Shown piece after piece: positions 18,207-26,197 of a stretch of DNA of 64,000 nucleotides (position 1 is its first letter; each line of letters opens with the position of its first letter). The position numbers and the translations under genes are program-made. A model generated the notes under the pieces. That model worked only from the letters and a program-made list of their open reading frames with translations, was not told where the DNA came from and made no database searches. Origin of the DNA: Candidatus Nitronereus thalassa (GTDB lineage: Bacteria; Nitrospirota; Nitrospiria; Nitrospirales; UBA8639); contig NZ_JAQOUE010000001.1 in the NCBI RefSeq assembly GCF_032191465.1, forward strand, positions 744,001 through 808,000, read 5' to 3'.

Positions 18207-19025
18207 TCACACGGACAACGTCACTCGTGGCGCATGCGAATGCGGATGTTCATCCACGAGGATCTGACACCGGTACACCGGCTCAAGGACTTCAGGTCTA
18301 ATAACCTCTGAGGGGGTGCCATGTGTGATGATTTTCCCCTGGTGCAATAAAAATAATTGATCGCAGCATTGACTCGCGAGATTTAAATCATGCGAAACCA
18401 TCACCACCGTCAGCCCACGACTCTGATTCAACTGTCGCAGCTTCCGAACAATATCTAATTGATGGTGAAGATCTAAAAATGCCGTGGGTTCATCCAATAA
18501 TAAGATCCGGGGATCTTGCGTTAAGGCGCGAGCAATCATGGCACGTTGGCGTTCCCCGCCTGACACCTCGGACATCATGCGATCCGCTAAGGTGCGAACC
18601 TCCATATCCGCCATGGCTTGAGTCGCCAGGTGAACATCGGCAGACGAATCCCATCCCCACCCATCAAATGGCTGATGAAACGGAAATCGTCCCATCAGCA
18701 CTAATTCACCAATGGTAAAGGGAAATACCTGAGACGTCTCCTGAGGCACCAAGGCAATCTGTTGCGCAATCGTTGCCGGCCGCATCGTCCTCAGCTCTTG
18801 CCCAAACAAAGAAATCGCTCCGGATTCCGGCTGCAACAGGCCCATAAATAACTTGAGCAAAGATGTCTTCCCCGATCCATTGGGCCCAATGATCCCAACA
18901 ATCGAACCTGTACGAATTGAACAATGAATATCCTTAAGAGCCCATCCACGATCCTGAGTACGATCATATCGAAAGGACAATCCTTGAACCTCAAAAGCCA
19001 AAGACTGATCAGATGTCCTTTTCAC
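18207..19025 (-). CDS. btuD: Cobalamin-type ABC transporter ATP-binding protein
   Basis: This 272-residue ATPase has Walker A GPNGSGKTSLL, the Q-loop region, the signature SGGERQRAMIARALTQ, Walker B ILLLDEPTAFLDL and an H-switch VMVSHDLNLA. It belongs to the FepC/BtuD/HmuV class that drives metal-chelate and B12 import. The ATG overlaps the permease stop in an ATGA. The C-terminus has His-rich HPHSHAPR. Assignment to cobalamin rests on the upstream riboswitch and neighbouring genes. Confidence 0.9.
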   Translation of the reverse strand: MKRTSDQSLAFEVQGLSFRYDRTQDRGWALKDIHCSIRTGSIVGIIGPNGSGKTSLLKLFMGLLQPESGAISLFGQELRTMRPATIAQQIALVPQETSQVFPFTIGELVLMGRFPFHQPFDGWGWDSSADVHLATQAMADMEVRTLADRMMSEVSGGERQRAMIARALTQDPRILLLDEPTAFLDLHHQLDIVRKLRQLNQSRGLTVVMVSHDLNLASQCCDQLFLLHQGKIITHGTPSEVIRPEVLEPVYRCQILVDEHPHSHAPRVTLSV

Positions 19026-20155
19026 AAGGCCACTCCCGCGCGTCGCTTAACCAGTAAATAGATAAAGACTGGTCCTCCAACAAGCGCCGTCACCACTCCT
19101 ACTGGCAATTCGGTTGGAGCCAACACGGTACGAGCGAGGGTATCAGCAATCATCAGAAATATGCCGCCAACCAAGGCAGAAGCTGGTAGCAGCAACCGAT
19201 GATCAGCCCCGACGATCATGCGAACGGTGTGCGGCACCACCATTCCCACAAACCCAATGAGCCCGGCAATCGATACCACGGCCCCGGTCATGAGAGCGGC
19301 TATCACAAAAATCAATTTTTTCACCCGTTCGATTTCAACCCCTAACGCCCTGGCCGTTTCTTCTCCCATGGTTAAAATGTTGAGCGGTCGGGCGGCCCAA
19401 AACAACCACAAGCCACCGACACTTAAAAACATCACCAACCAAGCCAAGGTGGAATATTCGGGAGAACCCAACGTGCCCATCAACCACATCATCATTTTGA
19501 AGGCCCGACTGGGATCAGCAATGGAAACAGTAAACATGATCAGCGCGGAAAACAGTGCATTTAGAATCACTCCAGCCAATAACAGCGTATGGACCGATAA
19601 CATTCGATACGTGATGCTAATCCGATACACCACGAGAATAGAGAGCAGACCACCCACAAACGCCCAAAGCGGCAACACCGAAAGCCCCATCACCGTTCCA
19701 CCGATACCAAGCAAAATGCCCAGCGTCGCGCCAAAGGCCGCACCACTGGAGATCCCAAGCACATAGGGATCGGCTAACGGGTTTCGCAGCAGCGCTTGCA
19801 ACGCCACTCCAACGGCAGCCAGCGAACTGCCAACAAGGAAAGCTAATACGACCCGTGGTAGCCGGACTTGCAACAGAATCACTCCGGACACTCCAACGGA
19901 CTCAACATCTGCTTGGCCTTCTTTTAGAGCCATCCCCAAGGACTGAAGGACAGCGGTCACTCCAAGAGATTCCGCGCCTATCATTAAACATCCCACTCCG
20001 ACCAATACACTCAGAATTCCCAACACAGAAAGGCTTGTGAGCCAACGAATTGCTGACAAGTAGGTAATAGCTGTACCAGCCGTTGCCTCACCCTGAATTC
20101 GCAGGGCATCCGCTGATTGATGAGAAGCCTGGCTATTCACGGGCATATCAGGCAT
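19022..20155 (-). CDS. btuC: FecCD-family ABC permease (BtuC-like)
   Basis: This 377-residue multi-pass membrane protein matches the FecCD/BtuC family: LQVRLPRVVLAFLVGSSLAAVGVALQALLRNPLADPYVLGISSGAAFGA in the first half, and the coupling-helix region with GFVGMVVPHTVRMIVGADHRLLLPASALVGG in the second. About ten membrane helices are expected. A 40-residue N-terminal polar extension precedes the first helix. It starts three bases after the btuF stop and overlaps btuD. Together these form a type II importer. Confidence 0.92.
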   Translation of the reverse strand: MPDMPVNSQASHQSADALRIQGEATAGTAITYLSAIRWLTSLSVLGILSVLVGVGCLMIGAESLGVTAVLQSLGMALKEGQADVESVGVSGVILLQVRLPRVVLAFLVGSSLAAVGVALQALLRNPLADPYVLGISSGAAFGATLGILLGIGGTVMGLSVLPLWAFVGGLLSILVVYRISITYRMLSVHTLLLAGVILNALFSALIMFTVSIADPSRAFKMMMWLMGTLGSPEYSTLAWLVMFLSVGGLWLFWAARPLNILTMGEETARALGVEIERVKKLIFVIAALMTGAVVSIAGLIGFVGMVVPHTVRMIVGADHRLLLPASALVGGIFLMIADTLARTVLAPTELPVGVVTALVGGPVFIYLLVKRRAGVAL

Positions 20156-20158
20156 TGA

Positions 20159-21184
20159 TCAGCTCTCTCGAAAAAGTTCAGGATGAATAGCCTTGGCAAG
20201 GGATTCGAGGCCTTGCACCAAACGAGGACCAGGCCTGCTGATGAGTCCCCACGGCACCAGGTGCAAACGCTCGTGCTTCACCGCACTCATCGTGGTCCAC
20301 CTCTTCCATTGTGCCAAATCCGTCTCAGGGGTATTCTGCCCCTCCATCGTGGGGAATAAAATGATCTCCGGATCTTTTTGCAACACCACTTCCATACTCA
20401 AACGAGGATAAGCATTTCCCGCATCCTTTGCCACATTGTCTCCCCCAGCAAGTTCTAAAAGCTGATGAATGAAACTCCCTTCACCAACAGTAATGAAGGG
20501 CTGTGGATAGACCACATATAAAACGCGCGGCTTCGGTAACGAGCGCGTTTGTTCCGCAATACCCTGAATCTCTTGTCGCATGTTATGAGCCAGGGTATTG
20601 GCCTCTGGAACTCGTCCCAACATACGCCCCAGCGTCTGGATATGAGAATACACATGCTCCAAGGATTTGGCTTCTAAAATAAACAGCGGAATCTTGAGTT
20701 GTTGAAGGGTTTTTAGGACATCATCCCGAATGACTTCCATGGCTAACACAAGGTCAGGCTCTAAGGCCAAAACCCCTTCAAGGTTGGGACGAGAATCCCC
20801 TACCACCGTTCGGGTCATCGCCTCTGGTGGATAATCACAAAACTCCGTGACTCCGACCACGGAGTCTCCCGCCCCAATAGCAAATAAAATTTCCGTAATA
20901 CTGGGAGCCAGGGATACCACCCTCTTGGGAGTCTTCGCTAAATAAATCTTCCGCCCGGTATCATCGACAAACGTCCGAGGGGCCACATTGGCCATAAACG
21001 GCATGCCGGTAAGAATTCCTTGTTGACGACGCTTCATGGCAGTTGAATCATCGGAAAAACCAAAAAAAGGGCTACTTGAAAATAAGATAAGCAGAGTCAG
21101 AGGCAGGCTTGCAAGAAAAAGGCGCAGAACACAATGCCGTTTTCCAGAAAAGGAGAAGCGGAGCGGATCATGACCACCAACCAT
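20159..21184 (-). CDS. btuF: Periplasmic cobalamin-binding protein of the ABC importer (BtuF-like)
   Basis: This 341-residue protein has an N-terminal signal segment (LRLFLASLPLTLLILFSSSPFFGF) followed by a class III substrate-binding fold: TPKRVVSLAPSITEILFAIGAGDSVVGVTEFCDYPPEA, PNLEGVLALEPDLVLA, and GGDNVAKDAGNAYPRLSMEVVLQKDPEIILF. It should deliver corrinoid to BtuCD in the periplasm. The ATG at 21184 directly abuts the T run of a terminator-like hairpin, beneath a cobalamin riboswitch. The N-terminal 16 residues before the hydrophobic segment are long for a signal peptide. Confidence 0.88.
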   Translation of the reverse strand: MVGGHDPLRFSFSGKRHCVLRLFLASLPLTLLILFSSSPFFGFSDDSTAMKRRQQGILTGMPFMANVAPRTFVDDTGRKIYLAKTPKRVVSLAPSITEILFAIGAGDSVVGVTEFCDYPPEAMTRTVVGDSRPNLEGVLALEPDLVLAMEVIRDDVLKTLQQLKIPLFILEAKSLEHVYSHIQTLGRMLGRVPEANTLAHNMRQEIQGIAEQTRSLPKPRVLYVVYPQPFITVGEGSFIHQLLELAGGDNVAKDAGNAYPRLSMEVVLQKDPEIILFPTMEGQNTPETDLAQWKRWTTMSAVKHERLHLVPWGLISRPGPRLVQGLESLAKAIHPELFRES

Positions 21185-21219
21185 AAAAAAATCCCCAAGG
21201 CCTTAACGACCTTGAGGAT
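21185..21219 (-). terminator. Riboswitch expression-platform terminator directly before btuF
   Basis: On the minus strand ATCCTCAAGG and CCTTGGGGAT form a 10-pair stem (one U-G wobble) around a 9-base loop, followed at once by TTTTT and then the ATG of btuF. This is an intrinsic-terminator shape and it also buries GGGGA, the only ribosome-site-like run. It lies about 100 bases downstream of the cobalamin aptamer, so it is the likely off-state. Confidence 0.75.
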
Positions 21220-21311
21220 TGCACCCGCGTCTTCATCCTCACCCGCTCCCCAGCCCCGAGGGATCGAAGGTCGTGAATCCCGTGTCCACATAAAAAATGG
21301 AACACAGCATT

Positions 21312-21480
21312 CGTAGCTCGGGTAGGTCTTCTGGCTCCTGGATACTAACCTACTTCCCGCGCCTTCCCATCAAAACCGTGGTAGTGACAGTGGCCTCTGC
21401 GGGGTTCGTTTCCAGTTACAGCGGCGGGACCGCGAAGGAGTTACACCTTCTTCCCTGCACCCGTGCTCTATTTGTCAATG
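21312..21480 (-). ncRNA. Cobalamin riboswitch upstream of btuF-btuC-btuD
   Basis: Minus-strand reading shows GCAGGGAAGAAGGTGTAACTCC, the B12-box segment CGGTCCCGCCGCTGTAACT, AGAGGCCACTG, GATGGGAAGGCG and TATCCAGGAGCCAGAAGACC. The order and sequences match the B12-element consensus. It is an independent copy from the one at 17925-18160 and controls the importer operon. Outer limits are approximate. Confidence 0.92.
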
Positions 21481-21756
21481 TTAAGGCAACACTCTAGGGA
21501 AGCAAAAATATGTTGTCAAGCAAGACATGACCTCGAGCAAGAGAAGAATCAACAACGAAAACCTCCCCGGCATATTTTGTGTAGCTGCACGATCTCATCG
21601 TGCCCTCTTCGGCCTTTTAAATGTTGGGGAGAAACCAAACTAGAGGCGGCATAAGATTCCGCGGCAACAAAGTGCATATAATATCCAAATTCCAAGAACG
21701 GCAAACCAATAAGGTTAGAGTGAACGGAAGGACGGCCACACTTTAAAAAAGAAAAA

Positions 21757-21790
21757 ACTCTGACTGTATTCAGATGAATACAGCCAGAGC
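21757..21790 (-). terminator. Intrinsic terminator of the OsmC gene
   Basis: On the minus strand CTCTGGCTGTATT and AATACAGTCAGAG pair with one mismatch around a short loop, followed by a TTTTTTCTTTTTT tract (21744-21756). It lies about 35 bases past the OsmC stop codon. Confidence 0.85.
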
Positions 21791-21824
21791 CCAGCTCTAT
21801 CGGCAAGAAAGTTTCTGTACGCCC

Positions 21825-22385
21825 TTACACCGTTTCGACCGAAACAGTTACAGGAACGGGGTTCGACACAATGTCAAACACCGGGGATTGATTGCACAAT
21901 TCACGAAGCAATTCAGGATCGGCATCGGACTTCACCTGAAATTTCACATTAATGTTTTGATAGCCTTTGCGGACATCTTTCGACAGCCCTAAAAACCCAT
22001 GCAAATCAATATCCCCTTCGAGCTTCGACTCTACGCCCTCGATTTTAATCCCACGCGCGGCCGCATGATACACCAATGAAGTCGTCAAACAGCTAGCTAA
22101 CGAATGCAGTATAAACTCAGCTGGGTTCGCCCCGTTATCACTTCCCAACAACACCGGAGGTTCATCAGCATCGAGTTCAAAGGGCTCCGTCCGCGTGGCG
22201 TCTTCCTGGCCTGCCCCATAAAACTCCTTAATGGTTGAACGATTGTGTCCTCCAGAGATCCATTTGTTCGTAGCCCGAAACGTAAATTTGGCGATTTCTG
22301 GCGTTTGTTGTATCGCATCAATCGTAGTTTCCAACTGACCAACATCCACGCCGTTGACTTTTGTTTGTTTAATCACCTGTTCCAT
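21825..22385 (-). CDS. OsmC/Ohr-family peroxiredoxin-like protein
   Basis: This 186-residue protein has the OsmC fold signature ANPAEFILHSLASCLTTSLVYHAAARG, and the second cysteine region LRELCNQSP. The two cysteines are those used by OsmC proteins to reduce organic peroxides. The frame extends to 22535, but GGAGG eight bases before ATG 22385 fixes the start. A sigma-54-type promoter at 22548-22563 precedes it and a sigma-54 activator gene lies just upstream, implying regulated expression. A terminator follows. Confidence 0.9.
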   Translation of the reverse strand: MEQVIKQTKVNGVDVGQLETTIDAIQQTPEIAKFTFRATNKWISGGHNRSTIKEFYGAGQEDATRTEPFELDADEPPVLLGSDNGANPAEFILHSLASCLTTSLVYHAAARGIKIEGVESKLEGDIDLHGFLGLSKDVRKGYQNINVKFQVKSDADPELLRELCNQSPVFDIVSNPVPVTVSVETV

Positions 22386-22547
22386 GGCACATCCTCCTTT
22401 TGAAGGGTTAATTATTTGTTTGAAAAGTAATTGATCTGCGACTTGGCACATGGCGGGCCAGGTTTCAGATTTTTGGGAATCTCTGGAACGAAAACTGCCA
22501 TCCCAGTGCTCAATGTTGTGTTCATCACTTCGCATACGAATTGATTT

Positions 22548-22563
22548 TGCACACCATGTGCCA
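22548..22563 (-). promoter_or_regulatory. Sigma-54 (-24/-12) promoter of the OsmC gene
   Basis: The minus strand reads TGGCACATGGTGTGCA, matching the consensus TGGCAC-r-N4-TTGCa except for one base in the -12 half. Transcription would start near 22536, giving a 150-base leader before ATG 22385. Tandem palindromes and a sigma-54 activator gene lie upstream. Confidence 0.75.
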
Positions 22564-22630
22564 TTCTTTTATTTTTCAATATTTATTTATACTTTCAATG
22601 AGTTATATGTAAATCAATTCAATCAACCAT

Positions 22631-22663
22631 TTGCGAATTTTCGCAATTTGCGAATTTTCGAAA
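22631..22663 (-). promoter_or_regulatory. Tandem palindromic activator sites upstream of the sigma-54 promoter
   Basis: Two copies of a near-palindrome, TTGCGAATTTTCGCAA (22631-22646) and TTGCGAATTTTCGAAA (22648-22663), are spaced 17 bases start to start. They lie about 70-115 bases upstream of the -24/-12 element, the usual distance for an enhancer-binding protein site. The likely binder is the product of the gene ending at 22703. Confidence 0.65.
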
Positions 22664-22702
22664 AAGAAATTATGCCATTTTTCAAAAAGGAGAAAGAGAG
22701 AA

Positions 22703-24640
22703 TTAGGAAGGGCGCTGAATACCCAGGGTTTTCATTCGAGAGGCGAGTGTCGATTGATTCATGCCGAGAAGTTTGGCAGCTCCGTTTTCTCCGGAAACGC
22801 GGCCATCGGTGACTTTTAACGCGCGAAGGATATTTTGACGTTCGATTTCTTGAAGCTCTTGTACTGTGTGAATTCGGTCATTGGAAAGTGCCACCGTCGT
22901 CCCACCTTGAATACCAGTATCCTTCTTTTGTTCAGGCAGGGCTCGCTCTAAATTCAGCTGGCCATTGATCGAAGTAATGACAGCGCGCTCAATCACATTT
23001 TGCAATTCCCGCACATTACCTGGCCAGGAGTAGGCTTGTAAGCGTTGCACACAGTCGGCGGATAACGGTTGAATTGATCGCCCCATTTGCTTAGCGAATT
23101 TTGTGGCAAAGTTTGAGGCGAGAAGTCCGATATCCTTGCCCCGTTCTCGTAATGGAGGCACGGTAATGGGAAAGACATTCAACCGATAATACAAATCTTC
23201 TCGAAATGTCCCGGCCTTTGCTTCTTTTTCCAAATCACGATTGGTAGCAGCAAGCACACGCACATTCACTTTGCGTGTCTGGGAACTCCCTACTGGATCG
23301 AACTCTCCCTCCTGCAACACCCGAAGCAATTTGCTTTGTAGATCAAGTGGCAACTCACCAATTTCATCTAAAAATATCGTCCCACCATCGGCAAGCGTAA
23401 AGCGACCATCACGTTTTTTTGTCGCCCCCGTAAAGGCTCCTGGCTCATGCCCAAAAAATTCGCTTTCAATGAGCGTGGCAGGAATGGCAGCGCAGTTGAC
23501 TTTAACGAAAGGTTTGTCTTTTCTCCGACTAGCCGCATGAATCGCTCGAGCCATGACTTCTTTGCCCGTACCCGTCTCACCTTGAATGAGCACAGTGGCT
23601 TCGGTCTCGGCGACTTGTCTAATGTCCCGTAACGTCCGCAGTAATGCCTCACTTTCCCCAACGATGGAGTCAAAGTGTTGGAGTTCCTGCAATTCTTTTT
23701 TGAGATATTCTGCTTCTTCGGTAAGCGTGCGGATTTTTTGTTCGGCTTCTAAACGATCATGCACATTTCGCAGAATAAGGGTGTGAAAGGTTTGGCGGTG
23801 GACTTGAAACCGGGACAAGGTCGCTTCAGCTGGAAATTCATTGCCATCAGTGCGCAGAGCCGTGAGGCCTCCGGGAATCCACAAATATTGTTGGTCAACC
23901 GGATGGGCATCTAACTCCTCGATTAAGGTCTTGACGCGAGCCCGATCTCCGATGGATAAAAACTTGAAAAAGGGTTGCCCTTGCATATCCGTCATTTTAC
24001 AAAGAAACACTTTTTCAGCTGCGGGATTGACGCGAGTCACACAGAGAGTCGAGTTAAGTTCAATGATGGCATCCATCGCGCTGTCCACTAGGCGCCCGAG
24101 CTTTTCTTCTCGTTCCCGCACCTGGGTTTCCGCTTGAAGACGTTGAAGCTCTGCAGCTGCCCGCGCAGCAAAAATTCGAAAAAGCGCATGGACGCGCGGC
24201 TCATCCGGAATAGGGCGCCTATCCAACACGGCCACATGCCCCAACACCGTCCCGTCGACATCCAAAAGCGGGGCCCCCAAGTAACTGACGGCCTTGGCTT
24301 TAATTAGATCAACTTCATCGGGATAGATCGACAATATATTATCCGGAAAATGAACGAGCTCTTTACTATCAATCGCTTCTCCACAGGGAGTCCCGTCGAT
24401 CGGCGTTTCATAGCCATGAATCCATTCTCCCCCCATCCAAAATGCCAAGGCTTTCAATCGTCGGGTCTCGGGAAAATATTCCGTGACCCAAGCACCATGT
24501 GTACCTAATGCCTTTGATAAATTTTGTACCAGCGCCTGAAAGAACCGCTCCCCAGTTTCCGTAGCAGTTCCTTCCAGGATTGTGTGGAGCGCAGCTTCCT
24601 CATCCAGATCATGGATGGGCAAAGGTTGATCAGATTTCAT
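22703..24640 (-). CDS. Sigma-54-dependent transcriptional activator (GAF-PAS-AAA+-Fis HTH)
   Basis: This 645-residue regulator has an N-terminal GAF-like sensor (about 10-180), a PAS-like domain (about 185-310), a short coiled linker (TEEAEYLKKELQELQ), a sigma-54 AAA+ domain (about 330-570) and a Fis-type HTH at the C-terminus (GENGAAKLLGMNQSTLASRMKTLGI). Walker A is GETGTGKE, and the sigma-54 contact loop GAFTGA is intact, so it should activate sigma-54 polymerase. No receiver domain is present; the GAF/PAS part probably senses a ligand or redox state. Its likely target is the adjacent OsmC gene. The signal is unknown. Confidence 0.93.
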   Translation of the reverse strand: MKSDQPLPIHDLDEEAALHTILEGTATETGERFFQALVQNLSKALGTHGAWVTEYFPETRRLKALAFWMGGEWIHGYETPIDGTPCGEAIDSKELVHFPDNILSIYPDEVDLIKAKAVSYLGAPLLDVDGTVLGHVAVLDRRPIPDEPRVHALFRIFAARAAAELQRLQAETQVREREEKLGRLVDSAMDAIIELNSTLCVTRVNPAAEKVFLCKMTDMQGQPFFKFLSIGDRARVKTLIEELDAHPVDQQYLWIPGGLTALRTDGNEFPAEATLSRFQVHRQTFHTLILRNVHDRLEAEQKIRTLTEEAEYLKKELQELQHFDSIVGESEALLRTLRDIRQVAETEATVLIQGETGTGKEVMARAIHAASRRKDKPFVKVNCAAIPATLIESEFFGHEPGAFTGATKKRDGRFTLADGGTIFLDEIGELPLDLQSKLLRVLQEGEFDPVGSSQTRKVNVRVLAATNRDLEKEAKAGTFREDLYYRLNVFPITVPPLRERGKDIGLLASNFATKFAKQMGRSIQPLSADCVQRLQAYSWPGNVRELQNVIERAVITSINGQLNLERALPEQKKDTGIQGGTTVALSNDRIHTVQELQEIERQNILRALKVTDGRVSGENGAAKLLGMNQSTLASRMKTLGIQRPS

Positions 24641-24703
24641 GGAATTAGATTACTACAAATGAAAGGGAAAAGGCACGTGGACAGGCAAGGATAGACACAG
24701 GAC

Positions 24704-25198
24704 TTAGGATAGAGTTCGCTCTTCGAATTCAGCTTCTTGAAACGTGAGAAGCTGCTCGGTAGCGACTTCCCACGATTGATTAACCAGCTTACTCCAGACC
24801 ATGTTCAACGAAAAACAGGGTTCCGTTCCTCCAGTTTCATTCACACGAGTTCCAGCGATTACTTCCACATTTTTTATAGGCCATTCGCAGGATTTCCTCG
24901 AACGTAAATCGAGACAAAAGTCTTGGACATTTCTAAAAAATCCCCGCACGATTCGATCATGCGGCTGGGTCCCCTGGCCATAATTGTAATGCGCGATATC
25001 AATGCGAACATCGAACTGACCGGAACATCGATGAGCGATATCCGTCACCTCCGGCCCGTTTTTTGTAAAAACATCGTGCGATCGAAGCAGGAGTTTATGG
25101 ATAAACCCATCGTGGAACCCATTGAACCTCTCCAAGATTCTGGCCGAATCTTCTTGGGTCCTGAGATATTCCACAACACCGTCCACGATCTTTCCCAA
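24704..25198 (-). CDS. Conserved-looking hypothetical protein
   Basis: I do not recognise this protein of about 160 residues. It has no signal peptide or membrane segment. The centre has FDVRIDIAHYNYGQGTQPHDRIVRGFFRNVQDF and a basic CEWPIKNVEVIAG region. The first possible start is TTG 25198; GTG 25186 is more plausible, because a GGGA run lies about 6 bases before it. It ends just downstream of the activator gene's start, on the same strand. Codon use looks normal for the window. Confidence 0.5.
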   Translation of the reverse strand: MGKIVDGVVEYLRTQEDSARILERFNGFHDGFIHKLLLRSHDVFTKNGPEVTDIAHRCSGQFDVRIDIAHYNYGQGTQPHDRIVRGFFRNVQDFCLDLRSRKSCEWPIKNVEVIAGTRVNETGGTEPCFSLNMVWSKLVNQSWEVATEQLLTFQEAEFEERTLS

Positions 25199-25279
25199 AT
25201 TTAAAGAGCACTATGAACAACTGAAATCTCGCCATGAGTGCCGAAACTAAAAAGCTACCTGAAGAATTTCAATCAAGAG

Positions 25280-25453
25280 TTATTTCCCTAGATCCAACAA
25301 ACAGTGCTTAGCAAAATCCGCAGCTTCAGTGGCCGTCCAATCTCCTTTGGGTTTTTCTTTCATGCTTTCACACCAGGCTGTGCTTCCCACTTCCGGAGAG
25401 CACGCCCCCAAGAACACCATCATCACGAACAAACAGATCTTCATGCCACTCAT
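25280..25453 (-). CDS. Small lipoprotein with DUF3012-like motif
   Basis: This 57-residue protein begins with a lipoprotein signal (MSGMKICLFVMMVFLGAC, lipobox LGAC). The mature part carries WCESMKEKPKGDWTATEAADFAKHC, which matches the short DUF3012 pattern (Cys-Met-KPKGDW ... DFA-HC). The function is unknown. The ATG at 25453 has AAGGAG about 10 bases upstream; an in-frame ATG also lies upstream at 25492 and is less likely. Confidence 0.72.
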   Translation of the reverse strand: MSGMKICLFVMMVFLGACSPEVGSTAWCESMKEKPKGDWTATEAADFAKHCLLDLGK

Positions 25454-25631
25454 GGTCCATTTCTCCTTATATTGTGAGAACTCCCGCGACATTCACCGAA
25501 GGTCGATTCTGCCAGAGGCTAAGGTGAATTGAGGAGTCATGGTCCGTATACCCATCAGGGAAATTTGTCAATTTAAGACCTTTTCCAGGCCAATCTTCGG
25601 ACACATCTCTAGGGCCTACCTCGGCATTCTA

Positions 25632-25700
25632 CTACCATATCTGGTAGATCACACCAGTTGACCTACCACATTTGACAGGCCAATATCCCAATGCTACCTT
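25632..25700 (+). promoter_or_regulatory. Predicted promoter with an upstream palindrome
   Basis: TTGACA (25672-25677) and TACCTT (25695-25700) are separated by 17 bases. A perfect inverted repeat, CTACCATATCTGGTAG, lies at 25632-25647, about 25 bases before the -35, with a related CTACCACA just before it. It could be an activator or repressor site for the small gene at 25818. Confidence 0.45.
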
Positions 25701-25817
25701 CAGAAGGAAGGGTTCACATTCAATTTTCTCTGGAATCTACGGGGAAAATGGGGGTAATAATCCCATTCCGCCCCGGTCGAACCTAGGCCCACGAAAAACT
25801 GCTCAGAGAGGAGGATT

Positions 25818-26012
25818 ATGGGAAGACCATCAAAAACGACGGCTGCCAAACGAAACCGGGAACGCGCCTTGCAGATGAAGCAGCAGGAAAAGCAAGAAAA
25901 AAAGGCGTATCGAAAAATCCAAAATGAAGAACAGCGTCCTACGACCCTCGAAGGGGAAGATCCCGATTTAGCCGGACTCCACGTCGGCCCACAACCCCCA
26001 CCATTCGACTAG
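25818..26012 (+). CDS. Small basic/charged hypothetical protein
   Basis: This 64-residue protein begins MGRPSKTTAAKRNRERALQMKQQEKQEKKAYRK, strongly basic and predicted helical, and ends in an acidic then Pro-rich tail (LHVGPQPPPFD). GAGGAGG lies five bases before the ATG, one of the strongest ribosome sites in the window, so it is very probably translated. I recall similar small proteins in other bacteria without a known role. The basic helix could bind RNA or ribosomes; that is a guess. Confidence 0.7.
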   Translation: MGRPSKTTAAKRNRERALQMKQQEKQEKKAYRKIQNEEQRPTTLEGEDPDLAGLHVGPQPPPFD

Positions 26013-26197
26013 ACCAAAGCCTTCACGGGTGCGAGCAAGGCCTGTCCGGATCTCCCATCTTGCCCTCAAATTAGACTCGAGCCTCTTCCTCACGAAAATT
26101 AAGGGGAATTGTTCTTCCCAATAGCTGTTGGAATACGGCACTGATCTCTTCATTATCCTGTGTGCAAAATTAAATCAGCGCATCATCATCCATCATT

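Noticed and set aside
22444-22460. Second TGGCACATGG sequence on the plus strand near the OsmC gene
   Set aside because: No TTGC-like -12 half at the correct spacing, so it is not called as a sigma-54 promoter.
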